49,602 nt of DNA from Actinomycetes bacterium (GCA_023392635.1 JAEVYS010000117.1:1-49602), one strand, 5' to 3'. Shown: positions 25,597 to 36,032, numbered from the stretch's first letter. Numbers and translations are program-made. Notes: a model not told the origin generated them from the letters alone.

Positions 25597-25890
25597 TCAG
25601 AAGCCGCCCACCTGGACCCATGGTGAGATGTGGCTCGTTACAGGATTCCCTGCAAGGTATTCTTTCCCCTTCAACACTTGGACCAGGCCCCCCATGAAAG
25701 CACCAAGTCGCCACGCCCATCGAGGCAGTAGTGCTTTGCTTTCGGCGCGTAGGTACATAGACCCTTTCCCACGCACTTCGATGCCGAAGGGGCACAAGCG
25801 GTAGCCCAGGACGGAACAGGTGCGGACCCTGTCAACCGCGCCCAGGCAAGTGAGCAGGACTACGGAGGCTCGCGGGCCAGTCGGCCCCAC
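25597..25890 (-). CDS. Doubtful small gene or gene remnant
   Basis: An open frame of 97 codons starts at ATG 25890, 20 bp beyond the stop of the acetyltransferase gene on the same strand. Its middle part (FGIEVRGKGSMYLRAESKAL and WRLGAFMGGLVQVLKGKEYL) looks protein-like, reminiscent of the C-terminal helix of a family 2 glycosyltransferase, but I cannot name it. The rest of 25312-25910 shows no gene. It may be the 3' end of a decayed transferase gene. Confidence 0.3.
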   Translation of the reverse strand: MGPTGPRASVVLLTCLGAVDRVRTCSVLGYRLCPFGIEVRGKGSMYLRAESKALLPRWAWRLGAFMGGLVQVLKGKEYLAGNPVTSHISPWVQVGGF

Positions 25891-25910
25891 GTTAGTGGCG
25901 CATCACCGGC

Positions 25911-26471
25911 TCAGCGCGACCTAGCCTTCTTCGCCCTGTGTGAAGCTGGCACCCCTGTGGCGGTGACATTATCTGGGAGGTCGTCAACCACTACAGCGTT
26001 TGCTCCCACTACAACATCATCGCCAACGAAGATACCTCCTAGCAGCTTTGAACCAGCGCCAAGCACAACGTTGTCGCCGATGGTGGGTTGGCCGGGCCGG
26101 GAGCCATCGCCGATCGTGACTCCCTGGTAGATAAAGGCATTCGTGCCGATTCGCACCTGCGAGCCTATGACAATCCCGACACTGTGTGCGATGACGAGGC
26201 CTGGGCCGATCCGCGCATTCGGGTCAATTTCTGCTCCTGTGGCACTGATGCACGCGGCATGTAGCATGGACGCGAGCGGCCGGCTAAACGCGTACCGTCT
26301 GGCGAGTTGGCTCATGCGAGTGAGGACGATGGCCTGAAATCTCCTTACAAAGACAACGCGTGCGACAAGGGCGAGCACACGAGCGCTCCCACCGCTCGGC
26401 TGTCGCAACATGTTCGCCATATCCGCTCGAAGGAGTTCAAGGGGGGAATGGGTGTGAGCATTTCCTGCCAT
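25911..26471 (-). CDS. Serine O-acetyltransferase-like hexapeptide protein
   Basis: The product has 186 residues. A helical N-terminus (about 1-85) resembles the CysE-like cap. A left-handed parallel beta-helix of hexapeptide repeats follows: ISATGAEIDPNARIGPGLVIAH, then VGIVIGSQVRIGTNAFIYQG, GDNVVLGAGSKLLGGIFVGD and DVVVGANAVVVDDLP. The catalytic His is in IAHSVGIVIG. ATG 26471 has GGAGG 10 nt upstream; the longer frame to 26627 has no such support. Within this locus it more likely acetylates the polysaccharide or a sugar than makes O-acetylserine, but family membership alone allows both. It runs against the main operon. Confidence 0.8.
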   Translation of the reverse strand: MAGNAHTHSPLELLRADMANMLRQPSGGSARVLALVARVVFVRRFQAIVLTRMSQLARRYAFSRPLASMLHAACISATGAEIDPNARIGPGLVIAHSVGIVIGSQVRIGTNAFIYQGVTIGDGSRPGQPTIGDNVVLGAGSKLLGGIFVGDDVVVGANAVVVDDLPDNVTATGVPASHRAKKARSR

Positions 26472-26916
26472 CCGGCTACTGCCTCCATCGAGTGATCTAT
26501 TGAGTTGAGGTTTGGGTTTCGATGCATTAACTACGGCCGAGACTGACCGCGGAGCCCGAACATACCGCAGCCATGGTCTCATATTCCTCCGCGGCCTCCT
26601 CCGCGTCATTCGCCTCGGCCAGCTCAATCGTCAACGCATGCAGTACCTGAGTCCTAGCTTGCCGACGGCGGCACACCCCGTGGCGCTTCCTGGCTGGCCC
26701 GGGTGCGTCACGTCGATGGGTTCCTCCTGCAGCCCAAAGGTTCTTCTAGGGCACTGAGAACGGAAGTTCTCGCCGGCGGCCCCGTCTGCAGCCGAGCCCG
26801 ACCGGTCAGCACGACCATTGACGGGATATGTCAAGCGACAAGGCTGCAGGCCGGCGGGAGAAATTGCGTACACTAGGATAGACCCCCGTTGATGCACAAC
26901 CACCCGAAGGCGAGCC
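26472..26916. other. Intergenic region upstream of the Wzz/BY-kinase gene
   Basis: This 445-bp divergent region has no credible gene. A candidate -10 (TACACT 26869-26874 or TAGGAT 26874-26879) lies about 38-48 bp before GTG 26917. The nearest TTGACG (26816-26821) is too far upstream for a normal spacer. GAAGGCGAG precedes the GTG start. Confidence 0.45.
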
Positions 26917-28371
26917 GTGGAGCTGACCGATTACCTGCGCCTACTCCGTAAGTATTGGGCGAGTCTGATCCTCATCCTCGTTGCGGGCATGGGCAGCGCC
27001 GCGGGTGCGTCGGCGCTGATGGCTCCTACCTACACAGCCTCGGCCGGGGTCTTCCTCACCGTCAACAGTGGTGACACAGCGGGCGAGCTCAATCAAGGCT
27101 CGAGCTACGCGGAAAACCAAGTGAAGTCGTACGCGCAGGTGATCACCGCGCCGGTTGTGCTCGAGCCCGTGATCACTGAACTGGGTCTGAAGGTGACCGT
27201 CGGGAAACTCGCCGAGCGCGTGACGGCCACAGTTCCGGTTAACACCGCCATCGTCAACATCGACGTCACGGGTGCTGACCCGGCTGAGACCGCGGCCGTC
27301 GCCAATGCGGTAGCCGAGCAGCTCATCCTCGTGGTGGACGAGCTGTCGCCCCAGTCGCAGGGTGGGAGCAAGACGGTGAGGGCTAGCATCATCACCCCAG
27401 CCAGCGTGCCGGTCGAGAGGACCTCACCGCGCGTCCTGTTGAACCTGGCCCTCGGCGCGCTCGTCGGCCTGCTGCTCGGCGTCGGCCAGGCGGTGCTGCG
27501 GTTCCGTCTTGACACCACCGTGGTGGGGCTGGACGACATCGCGGACGTCACCGACCGGTCCGTGGTCGGCACCATCGCCTTCGACGCCGACGCCAAGGAG
27601 CACCCGCTCATCCTCGAGGCGGCACCCCACTCGGTGCGGGCCGAGGCCTACCGCCGCCTGCGCACCAACCTGCAGTTCCTGAACCTCGGCAGCCGCCGGC
27701 GCTCGATCGTGCTCACCTCGTCCATCGCCGGAGAGGGCAAGAGCACCACCTCCATCAACCTGGCTGCCGCCCTCGCCGACACCGGCCAGTCGGTGCTGCT
27801 CGTCGACGCCGACCTTCGCCGTCCCGCGCTCGCCAGCTACCTCAACCTCGACGGCAGCGTCGGCCTCACCGACGTGGTGATCGGACGCGCTGCCCTGGCC
27901 GACGTGGTCCAGCCCATCGGCCGCGGGAACCTGCACGTGCTGCCGTCCGGCCAGATCCCGCCGAACCCGTCCGAGCTGCTCGGCTCCGAGCCGATGCAGG
28001 CACTGCTGGCCGAGGCGAGCGACCGTTACGACATGGTGCTGCTCGACTCCCCACCGCTCCTGCCGGTCACCGACTCGGCCCTGCTGTCGCACCTCGCCGG
28101 CGGCGCGCTGCTCATCGTCGGCAGCGGCTCGGTGAAGAAGCCCGAGCTCGCCGGGGCGATCGACGCCCTCGAGGCGGTGGACGCCAGCCTGCTCGGCCTC
28201 GTGCTCAACCGCGTGCCCACCGACCGGCAGGGACGCTACGGCTACCACCACCACTACTACTACCAGCGCCACAGCACCGTCGGTGAGCTGCGCGTCGACG
28301 AGACCGCGCACCGGCAGAGCCGGCGCTCCGTCCCCGTCTCCCCCGTCGAGCTCATCGAGAGCGGTCGGTGA
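26917..28371 (+). CDS. Wzz-type chain-length regulator fused to a BY-kinase (CpsD/CapB family)
   Basis: This 484-residue protein combines a chain-length co-polymerase and an autophosphorylating tyrosine kinase. The Wzz part begins MELTDYLRLLRKYWASLILI, with membrane helices at about residues 15-36 and 173-195. The kinase part has Walker A SSIAGEGKST (268-277), Walker A' VLLVDADLRRP (293-303) and Walker B VLLDSPP (374-380). The C-terminal tyrosine cluster is Y441, Y443 and Y447-Y449 (RYGYHHHYYYQ), the likely phosphorylation site. It couples to the phosphatase gene through a GTGA overlap. GC content returns to the genome level here. Confidence 0.92.
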   Translation: MELTDYLRLLRKYWASLILILVAGMGSAAGASALMAPTYTASAGVFLTVNSGDTAGELNQGSSYAENQVKSYAQVITAPVVLEPVITELGLKVTVGKLAERVTATVPVNTAIVNIDVTGADPAETAAVANAVAEQLILVVDELSPQSQGGSKTVRASIITPASVPVERTSPRVLLNLALGALVGLLLGVGQAVLRFRLDTTVVGLDDIADVTDRSVVGTIAFDADAKEHPLILEAAPHSVRAEAYRRLRTNLQFLNLGSRRRSIVLTSSIAGEGKSTTSINLAAALADTGQSVLLVDADLRRPALASYLNLDGSVGLTDVVIGRAALADVVQPIGRGNLHVLPSGQIPPNPSELLGSEPMQALLAEASDRYDMVLLDSPPLLPVTDSALLSHLAGGALLIVGSGSVKKPELAGAIDALEAVDASLLGLVLNRVPTDRQGRYGYHHHYYYQRHSTVGELRVDETAHRQSRRSVPVSPVELIESGR

Positions 28372-28952
28372 CCACGGACGCCGCCGCTCCCCCGCGCGTC
28401 CTGGCGGTGTGCACCGCCAACATCTCCCGCTCCCCCGCCGTCGAACGGCTGCTGCGTCATCGTCTCGGTGCCGACGTCGAGGTAGGGAGTGCCGGCGTTA
28501 TGGCCCTCGTCGGCGAGCCGATCGACCCGCCGGTGGCTGCCTTCCTCACCGCGCGCGGGGTGAGCCCGGACGGGTTCGCGGCCCGCCAGGTCACCCCGTC
28601 CCTCCTCCGCGATGCCGACCTGGTCCTCACCCTCACCCGTGAGCACCGCGCGAGCGTGCTCAGCCTCCTCCCGGCCGGCGTGCGGCGCACCTTCACGTTG
28701 CTCGAGTTCAGCCGGCTCGTCGGCTCCCTCGACCTCACGGGGGCTGCCGGGCCGACCGAGCCGGACGGTCCCGGCGACAGGCTGCGCCGGCTGGTGCCTT
28801 TGGCCGCGGCGCAGCGGCCGTTCGCTCCGCGTGTGGCCGGGGCTGACGACGACGTGCCCGATCCGTTCGGTCGTGGTCGCGAGGCGTACGCCCGCTCGCT
28901 GGCGCTCATCGAGGGCGCGACGGCCCGGCTCCTCGCCGTGCTGGCCGGCTGA
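28368..28952 (+). CDS. Low-molecular-weight protein tyrosine phosphatase
   Basis: The product has 194 residues. The active-site loop is CTANISRSP (Cys15 to Arg21, C-x5-R), and the general acid is in DDDVPDPFGRG near residue 165. The family length is about 150-165. The extra residues form a Pro/Gly-rich insertion around 120-145 (GAAGPTEPDGPGDRLRR). The GTG start overlaps the kinase stop, so it very probably dephosphorylates the tyrosine cluster of that kinase, as Wzb does for Wzc. This pair controls polymer export and length in related systems. Confidence 0.9.
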   Translation: MTTDAAAPPRVLAVCTANISRSPAVERLLRHRLGADVEVGSAGVMALVGEPIDPPVAAFLTARGVSPDGFAARQVTPSLLRDADLVLTLTREHRASVLSLLPAGVRRTFTLLEFSRLVGSLDLTGAAGPTEPDGPGDRLRRLVPLAAAQRPFAPRVAGADDDVPDPFGRGREAYARSLALIEGATARLLAVLAG

Positions 28953-29016
28953 TCCCGAGCACGTTCGGGCGCCGGTAGCGCCATGAGGAGAGCCACGCTC
29001 AGCAGGGTTACCACCC

Positions 29017-29045
29017 TTGTCAGGCTGGGATTCCCGGACTATAAT
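29017..29045 (+). promoter_or_regulatory. Strong SigA-type leaderless promoter
   Basis: TTGTCA (29017-29022) and TATAAT (29040-29045) are separated by 17 bp. The start codon GTG begins at 29053, 7 nt after the -10 box, so the transcript should begin at or next to the start codon. It is the best consensus promoter that I see in the window. Confidence 0.8.
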
Positions 29046-29052
29046 CGAACAC

Positions 29053-30417
29053 GTGAGCGATGAAGTGCTGGAGGCGTGGATCGACAACGATCCGGAGCCG
29101 GACGCGCACATCGAGGTGCTGGAACACCTGGTCGAGCGGCTCTTGGCGGAAGAGGCGGCCGGCCCCCAGTGGTGGCGGCTCACCGACAGTGCCGTCCTTG
29201 CCGAGTTGGAGCGGCTCCAGGTCGAGCTGACCCGGCTGCAGGCGCGTCGGCTGGCGTTGCTCGCCGAGGCCGAGAAGCGGGAGGCGACGCTGCGCCTCAC
29301 CGGGCTGCCCACCGCCGGGTGGCTGTCCGACCACAACACCCACGGGGCCCGGTCGGCCCGCGAGGAGGTGCGGCTGGCGATCCGGCTCACCCAGCAGCCG
29401 CTCGTCGCCGGGGCGATGGCGCGCAGGACGCTGTCCATCGAGCAGGCCGCCGCGATCACCTCGGGGGTCGAGCGGCTGCCCGACGGGCTGGGTCAGGAGC
29501 AGCGCCGCCAGGTCGAGCAGCACCTCGTCGAGCTCGGCCGCGAGTTCGGCCCGTACGCCCTTGCCCGGCTGGCGAACCGTGCGGTGGAGGTCGTCGCCCC
29601 CGAGATCGCCGAGGACGCCGACCGCAGGGCGCTCGACCGCATGGCGGCGGCCCAGCAGCGCGGCCGGTTCCTGACCTGGCACCACGACCCCGACGACGGG
29701 TCGCTCCTGCTCAAGGGCAAGCTGCCCGCGGTCGCCGGCCAAAAGCTCGTCGGGCTGCTCCGCGCGATCGCCACGAACCAACGCAACAGCGCCGCCCTGG
29801 CCGGGCTGGAGGTGGACCGGTCACAGGCGAACGCGGACGCGCTCGTCGTCATAGCCGAGCACTTCGCCGGCTGCCGCACCTCCCGACGCCGCAGCGGTGA
29901 GCGGGCACGGGTCCTGGTACGGATCGACTACGACACCCTGCTCAGCCGGCTCGGCGCCGCGACCCTGGTCGAGCCCGACCAGCCACTCTCCCCACGCGAG
30001 GCCCGGCTGCTCGCCTGCGACGCCGCCATCCTGCCGATGGTCATGGGCAGCACCAGCTCGGTCCCCCTGGACGTGGGCCGTTCACGGCGGCTGTTCACCG
30101 GCACGCTACGCGACCTCGTCCTGTCCCGCGACCAGGGCTGCGCCTTCCCCGGCTGCGACCGCAGCCCAGCCGAATGCGACATCCACCACCCCACACCCTG
30201 GTGGGCCGGCGGCGCAACCAGCCTCCACAACGCAGTGACGCAATGCAGCTACCACCACCACCTCGTCGAACCCGACCCCCACCAGCCACCCGAAACCCAA
30301 TGGGCCATCCGATTCGACGAACACGGCTTCCCCGAATTCGGCGCACCCGAAGGCCTCAACGCGCCACCCGGCCAACGCCGATGGCGACAACACCACCGCT
30401 ACGCCACGCTCCGCTGA
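29053..30417 (+). CDS. HNH endonuclease with DUF222 (13E12-repeat family)
   Basis: The product has 454 residues. The N-terminal two thirds are the helical DUF222 region (LVERLLAEEAAGPQWWRLTD … GVERLPDGLGQEQRRQVEQH). The C-terminal HNH domain (about 363-405) carries CAFPGCDRSPAECDIHH-x-PW-x-GG-x-T-x(3)-N and CSYHHH, the two zinc-binding cysteine pairs and catalytic histidines. The start is GTG 29053, set by the TATAAT box just upstream; a frame from 29017 would overlap the promoter. These genes occur in many copies in actinobacterial genomes and often carry mobile-element character. Its function is unknown. The sequence after 30,140 is unusually C-rich on this strand. Confidence 0.88.
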   Translation: MSDEVLEAWIDNDPEPDAHIEVLEHLVERLLAEEAAGPQWWRLTDSAVLAELERLQVELTRLQARRLALLAEAEKREATLRLTGLPTAGWLSDHNTHGARSAREEVRLAIRLTQQPLVAGAMARRTLSIEQAAAITSGVERLPDGLGQEQRRQVEQHLVELGREFGPYALARLANRAVEVVAPEIAEDADRRALDRMAAAQQRGRFLTWHHDPDDGSLLLKGKLPAVAGQKLVGLLRAIATNQRNSAALAGLEVDRSQANADALVVIAEHFAGCRTSRRRSGERARVLVRIDYDTLLSRLGAATLVEPDQPLSPREARLLACDAAILPMVMGSTSSVPLDVGRSRRLFTGTLRDLVLSRDQGCAFPGCDRSPAECDIHHPTPWWAGGATSLHNAVTQCSYHHHLVEPDPHQPPETQWAIRFDEHGFPEFGAPEGLNAPPGQRRWRQHHRYATLR

Positions 30418-30514
30418 CGCCGCCCGTCCGTGGCCTCGTCCTGCCTGCTCACGTCCAGCCCACTCCCGCCCTCAGCGGGCAGGGCTGTGCGCTCGCTGCC
30501 GGAGGACGCGCAGC

Positions 30515-32707
30515 TCAGTCCGTCTTCGCGTTGAGGGAGTCGATGAGCGCCTGCACCTCGGCCTCCGGCTGCCCGCTGAAGCCGACCAGGGCTGCGATCG
30601 GCATCGCAGCCATCATCCGCATGAGGTCGGGGTCCGGGTCGCCGAGGATGCCGGTGATCATCCCGCCCAGCGCCTCCGCGAAGGCGGGCACCGTCATCGC
30701 CTCCTCCACGGTGGAGGTCATCGTCACCGGTCGGGCCGGCTCGGTGCCGGCCAGTTCGACCGTCGCCTCCAGACGGAGGTCGCGGCTGGAGGCACCCACC
30801 GCGACGGTGTAGGTGCCGCCCTCGACCACCCAGCCACCGTCCAGCACGCTCCAGTAGGCGAGGTCGTCGGAGGGGATCGTGATCTCAACCGTCCCCGACT
30901 CCCCCGGCTCGAGGGAGATGTCGGCGAAGCCCTTCAGCTCCCGCGGCACCCGCACGACCTTCGAGGCCGGCAGCGACACGTACGCCTGCACCACCTCGCG
31001 CCCGGCGCGCTGACCGGCGTTGGTGACGGTGAGCGAGACGGCCAGCCCGTCGCCGGTTGCCGCGACCGAGAGGTCGGAGTAGGCGAAGCGGGTGTAGGAC
31101 AGCCCGTGGCCGAACGGGAAGGCGACGTCGGCCTTCGCGGCGTCATAGCCCCGGTAGCCCACGAACAGTCCCTCCCCGTAGCGGACGCCACTCAGGTCGC
31201 CGGGGAAGTGCAGGAAGGACGGCACGTCCTCCAGGCGGCGCGGGATCGTCTCGGTGAGCTTGCCGGACGGGTTCACGACCCCGTACACCACGTCGGCGAG
31301 GGCCGCACCCCCAGCCTGGCCGAGCAACCAGCCCTCGACGATCGCGCGCACCCGGTCGGCGAACGGCAGCAGCACCGAGGAGCCGTTGGACAGCACCACC
31401 ACCACGTTGGGGTTGGCCGACAGCAGGTCCTTCAGCAGCGCCAGTTGTTCGGCGGGCAGGTCGCACGTGTCGCGGTCGTACCCCTCCGATTCGTGGCTCT
31501 CCCCCAGCCCGAGGAACGCCAGCACCACGTCCGCGTCCCGGGCGACCGCGATCGCCTGGTCGTGCGCGTCGGGCGGCAACTCCTGGCCGGGGGCGGTGGT
31601 GAAGCCGGGCGCGAACGGAACCTCGTGGCCAACCAGCGCGGTGATCGCATCGAGCGCGTTGTCGAGCCGGGTGGGGTTCACCCGCGACGACCCGGCGCCC
31701 TGGTAGCGCGGCGTGCGGGCGAACTCGCCCACGACCCCCACCTTGGTCCCGGGGGCCAGCGGCAGGATGCCGTCGTTGGACAGCAGCACCACGGACTGTT
31801 CGGCCGTCCGCCGGGCGAGCGCGTGGTGGGCGTCCACGTCGAAGCCGTCCGGCGAGTCCGCCTGCCCGGCCATCGCCTTGCGCACCATCGCCTCGACCCG
31901 TCCGGCGGCCCGCTCGATGGTCGCGGCGTCGATCTCGCCCGCGGCGAGGGCGGCCCGCACCGCGTCCTCGTGGGCCTGGTTCGCCGGCATCTCGAGGTCG
32001 AGGCCGGCCTTCAGGGCGTTCACCCGGTTCCACACCGCGCCCCAGTCGGACACGACCACCCCGTCGTAGCCCCACTCGTCGCGCAGCACCTCGGTGAGCA
32101 GCCACGAGTTCTCGCTGACCTGGACGCCGTTCAGCTTGTTGTACGAGCACATGACCGTCCACGGCTTGGCCGTCCGGATCACCCGGGCGAAGCCGCGCAG
32201 GTAGATCTCGCGCAGCGTCCGCTCGTCCACCTGGGAGTCGCGGCGCATGCGGTCGGTCTCCTGGTTGTTGGCCGCGAAGTGTTTGACCGAGGTGCCCACC
32301 CCACCGCCCTGGATGCCCTTCACGAGCGCACTGGCCAGCTCGCCGGCCACCAGCGGGTCCTCGCTGAAGTACTCGAAGTTGCGTCCGCACAGCGGGGAAC
32401 GCTTGATGTTCAGGCCCGGCCCGAGCAGGACGCCCACGTTCAGCGCCCGGCACTCCTCGGCGAGCGCGGCGCCGACCTCCTCGAGCATCGCCGGGCTCCA
32501 GGAGGACGCGAGCCCGACCGCCGGCGGGAAGCACGTGGCGGGCACCGACTCGTTGATCCCGATGTGGTCGGCCGAGGCGACCTGCAGGCGGACGCCGTGC
32601 GGCCCGTCCGTCATCGTCATCTTCGGCAGCCCGTCCTCGGGCAGCGGATGGGTGTTCCAGAAGTCCAGCCCCCCGGTGAGGGCGATCCTGGCGTCGGTGT
32701 CGGTCAT
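30515..32707 (-). CDS. Glycoside hydrolase family 3 beta-glucosidase
   Basis: This 730-residue enzyme releases terminal beta-linked sugars. The N-terminal barrel has KRSPLCGRNFEYFSEDP, the KHFAANNQ loop (142-149) and the nucleophile Asp221 in GVVVSDWGA. The second domain has FLGLGESHESEGYDRDTCDL, which includes the likely acid/base Glu. A fibronectin-III-like domain follows. The last 65 residues (VEEAMTVPAFAEALGGMITG onward) are an extra helical tail common in this subgroup. ATG 32707 has GAGGAG upstream; the open frame runs on to 33610 antisense to nothing useful. No signal peptide, so it acts on imported oligosaccharides. It is the last gene of the apparent operon. Confidence 0.92.
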   Translation of the reverse strand: MTDTDARIALTGGLDFWNTHPLPEDGLPKMTMTDGPHGVRLQVASADHIGINESVPATCFPPAVGLASSWSPAMLEEVGAALAEECRALNVGVLLGPGLNIKRSPLCGRNFEYFSEDPLVAGELASALVKGIQGGGVGTSVKHFAANNQETDRMRRDSQVDERTLREIYLRGFARVIRTAKPWTVMCSYNKLNGVQVSENSWLLTEVLRDEWGYDGVVVSDWGAVWNRVNALKAGLDLEMPANQAHEDAVRAALAAGEIDAATIERAAGRVEAMVRKAMAGQADSPDGFDVDAHHALARRTAEQSVVLLSNDGILPLAPGTKVGVVGEFARTPRYQGAGSSRVNPTRLDNALDAITALVGHEVPFAPGFTTAPGQELPPDAHDQAIAVARDADVVLAFLGLGESHESEGYDRDTCDLPAEQLALLKDLLSANPNVVVVLSNGSSVLLPFADRVRAIVEGWLLGQAGGAALADVVYGVVNPSGKLTETIPRRLEDVPSFLHFPGDLSGVRYGEGLFVGYRGYDAAKADVAFPFGHGLSYTRFAYSDLSVAATGDGLAVSLTVTNAGQRAGREVVQAYVSLPASKVVRVPRELKGFADISLEPGESGTVEITIPSDDLAYWSVLDGGWVVEGGTYTVAVGASSRDLRLEATVELAGTEPARPVTMTSTVEEAMTVPAFAEALGGMITGILGDPDPDLMRMMAAMPIAALVGFSGQPEAEVQALIDSLNAKTD

Positions 32708-32730
32708 GCTCTGCTCCTCAGGTTCGCGTG

Positions 32731-34098
<1,368 letters not shown>

Positions 34099-34173
34099 TC
34101 GGGAGTCCTTTCAAGCAGGGCGGACCTGCCGTCCCCCGTTGGACGGCCGGTGGATCACCGCGGGGACGTCGGC

Positions 34174-35007
34174 TCAGCCGGCGCGGGGAGCCTTCAGGCT
34201 TCCCTTCAGGTCCGGCACGTCGGCGAGCAGCCGCTTGGTGTACTCGTTCTTCGGCTCGAAGATCACCTCGTCGGTGGTACCGCGCTCCACCACCACGCCG
34301 TGTTCCATCACCACCACCTCGTCGGCCAGGTAGCACGCCTGGCCGATGTCGTGGGTGATGAACAGCACGGTGAGGCCGAGGTTCTCCCGCAGGTCCTGCA
34401 GCACGTTCAGCGCGCTCACCCGCAGCGAGGCGTCCAGCATCGAGGTGGCCTCGTCGGCCAGCAGCACCTTCGGGTTCATCATCAGCGCCCGGGCGATCAT
34501 GACCCGCTGCCGCTGCCCGCCGGAGAGCTGGTGGGGGTACTTGTGCACCGCGTCCCCCGGCTTGAGGCCGACGTAGCCCAGGCACGTCTCGATGAGCTCG
34601 TCGAGCGTCTCCTTGCCCAGCGACTGGGCGCCCATGCCGCGACGCAGCGTCTGGCCCACCGTGTAGAACTGGTTGAACGAGGAGAACGGGTCCTGGAACA
34701 CGGCCTGCACGTCGCGCCAGTAGGCACGCAGCTCGGCGCCCTTGATGTGGGTGACGTCCTTGCCGAGGTAGGAGATCGTGCCGCTGGTCACCGGCATCAG
34801 CCGCAGCAGCATCCGGGCCAGCGTGGACTTGCCCGAGCCGGACTCGCCCACCACCGCGAGCACCTTGCCGGCGTGGAACTCGACGCTGACGTCGTCGACC
34901 GCGGTGATCTGGCCGCCCACCACCTTGAACTGCTTGGTCACGTGCGTCGCGGCCAGCACCGGCTGGCCGGGCTCGGGCCGCGGCTCGAGGGACTCGGTGT
35001 CGCTCAT
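34174..35007 (-). CDS. Oligopeptide-type ABC transporter ATP-binding protein (DppF/OppF-like)
   Basis: The product has 277 residues. Walker A is GESGSGKST, the Q-loop is near FQDPFSSFNQF, the signature is LSGGQRQRVMIARAL, Walker B is VLLADEATSMLD and the H-loop is FITHD. ATG 35007 overlaps the stop of the upstream ATPase (ATGA). It ends shortly after LLADVPDLKGSLK and lacks the cysteine-rich C-terminal motif present in its partner. It powers import together with the other ATPase and the two permeases. The glycosidase neighbours suggest a sugar substrate. Confidence 0.92.
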   Translation of the reverse strand: MSDTESLEPRPEPGQPVLAATHVTKQFKVVGGQITAVDDVSVEFHAGKVLAVVGESGSGKSTLARMLLRLMPVTSGTISYLGKDVTHIKGAELRAYWRDVQAVFQDPFSSFNQFYTVGQTLRRGMGAQSLGKETLDELIETCLGYVGLKPGDAVHKYPHQLSGGQRQRVMIARALMMNPKVLLADEATSMLDASLRVSALNVLQDLRENLGLTVLFITHDIGQACYLADEVVVMEHGVVVERGTTDEVIFEPKNEYTKRLLADVPDLKGSLKAPRAG

Positions 35008-36032
35008 GCCTGGTTCACCTCCATCGGGACGGTCTCGAAGGCGTGGTTGTTGGCCCACCAGCAGGCGACCGCGTGGTCACGCTCGTACAGGAACGACGGC
35101 TCCTCGGTGACGCACTCGGCCATCGCGAACTTGCAGCGCGGGTGGAACCGGCACCCCGACGGCGGGTTCGCCAGGTTCGGCGGGGCGCCCGGAATGCCGA
35201 GCACGTGCTTGGTGCGCGTCTCCTCGGTCGGGTCGAGCACCGACGACAGCAGGGCAGAGGTGTAGGGGTGGCGGGCGTTGTTCACCAGCTCCTCGGTGCG
35301 CCCGTTCTCCACGATCTTGCCCGCGTACATGATCGCGAGCCGGTCGGTCACCATCGACAGCACCGGCAGGTCGTGGGTGATGAAGATCACGCCGCGCATG
35401 ATCTTCTTCTCCACCATCGCCAGCAGCATCTCGATCAGCGCCTTCTGGCTGGACACGTCCAGCGCGGAGGTCGGCTCGTCGGCGATCAGCAGCTTCGGGT
35501 TCAGCAGCGTCGAGACCACCGTCACCATGCGCTGCTTCATGCCGCCGGAGAGCTGGAAGGCGTACTGGTCGAGCACCCGGGTGGGCATCTCCAGCATCTT
35601 CAGCCGGTCCGTGGCCCGGTCGAGTGCCTCCTCCTTGGTGGTGTCCGACTTGTGCGCACGCATCACGTCGACGACCAGGTTCCGGATGCGCAGGGTGGGG
35701 CTGACCGCGTTCATTGCGCCCTGCGGCAGCAGCGAGACGGTCGTGCCCCGGTACGAACGGTGGTCCTCGCTCGCGCTCTTCGACAGCGTGCTGAGGTCAA
35801 TCTCCTCGTCGTCGATCTGCATCCTGCCCGCGACCACGTACAGCGGCGGGTTCGCGATCATCGCCAGGGCGTTGCCCATCGTGGTCTTGCCGCAGCCCGA
35901 CTCGCCGGCGAGGCCGACGATCTGGCCCTCGGGGACCTCGAGCGTCACGTCGTCGACCGCAGGCACGTCCTGCCCGGTGTCGGCCGCGTAGACCGCCGTC
36001 AGGTTCGTCGCGCGCATCAGGATGCCGCTCAT
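35004..36032 (-). CDS. Oligopeptide-type ABC transporter ATP-binding protein (DppD/OppD-like)
   Basis: The product has 342 residues. Walker A GESGCGKTT, signature LSGGMKQRMVTVVST and Walker B LLIADEPTSALD are all present. The C-terminal Opp/Dpp extension has CRFHPRCKFAMAEC, a cysteine set that can bind an iron-sulfur cluster in relatives. ATG 36032 overlaps the permease stop (ATGA); a longer reading from 36374 lies inside the permease gene and was rejected. It forms the heteromeric ATPase with the next gene. Confidence 0.92.
   Translation of the reverse strand: MSGILMRATNLTAVYAADTGQDVPAVDDVTLEVPEGQIVGLAGESGCGKTTMGNALAMIANPPLYVVAGRMQIDDEEIDLSTLSKSASEDHRSYRGTTVSLLPQGAMNAVSPTLRIRNLVVDVMRAHKSDTTKEEALDRATDRLKMLEMPTRVLDQYAFQLSGGMKQRMVTVVSTLLNPKLLIADEPTSALDVSSQKALIEMLLAMVEKKIMRGVIFITHDLPVLSMVTDRLAIMYAGKIVENGRTEELVNNARHPYTSALLSSVLDPTEETRTKHVLGIPGAPPNLANPPSGCRFHPRCKFAMAECVTEEPSFLYERDHAVACWWANNHAFETVPMEVNQA

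Noticed and set aside
26816..26874. Promoter TTGACG … TACACT before the Wzz-kinase gene
   Set aside because: The spacing is about 47 bp, far from the 16-19 bp needed.
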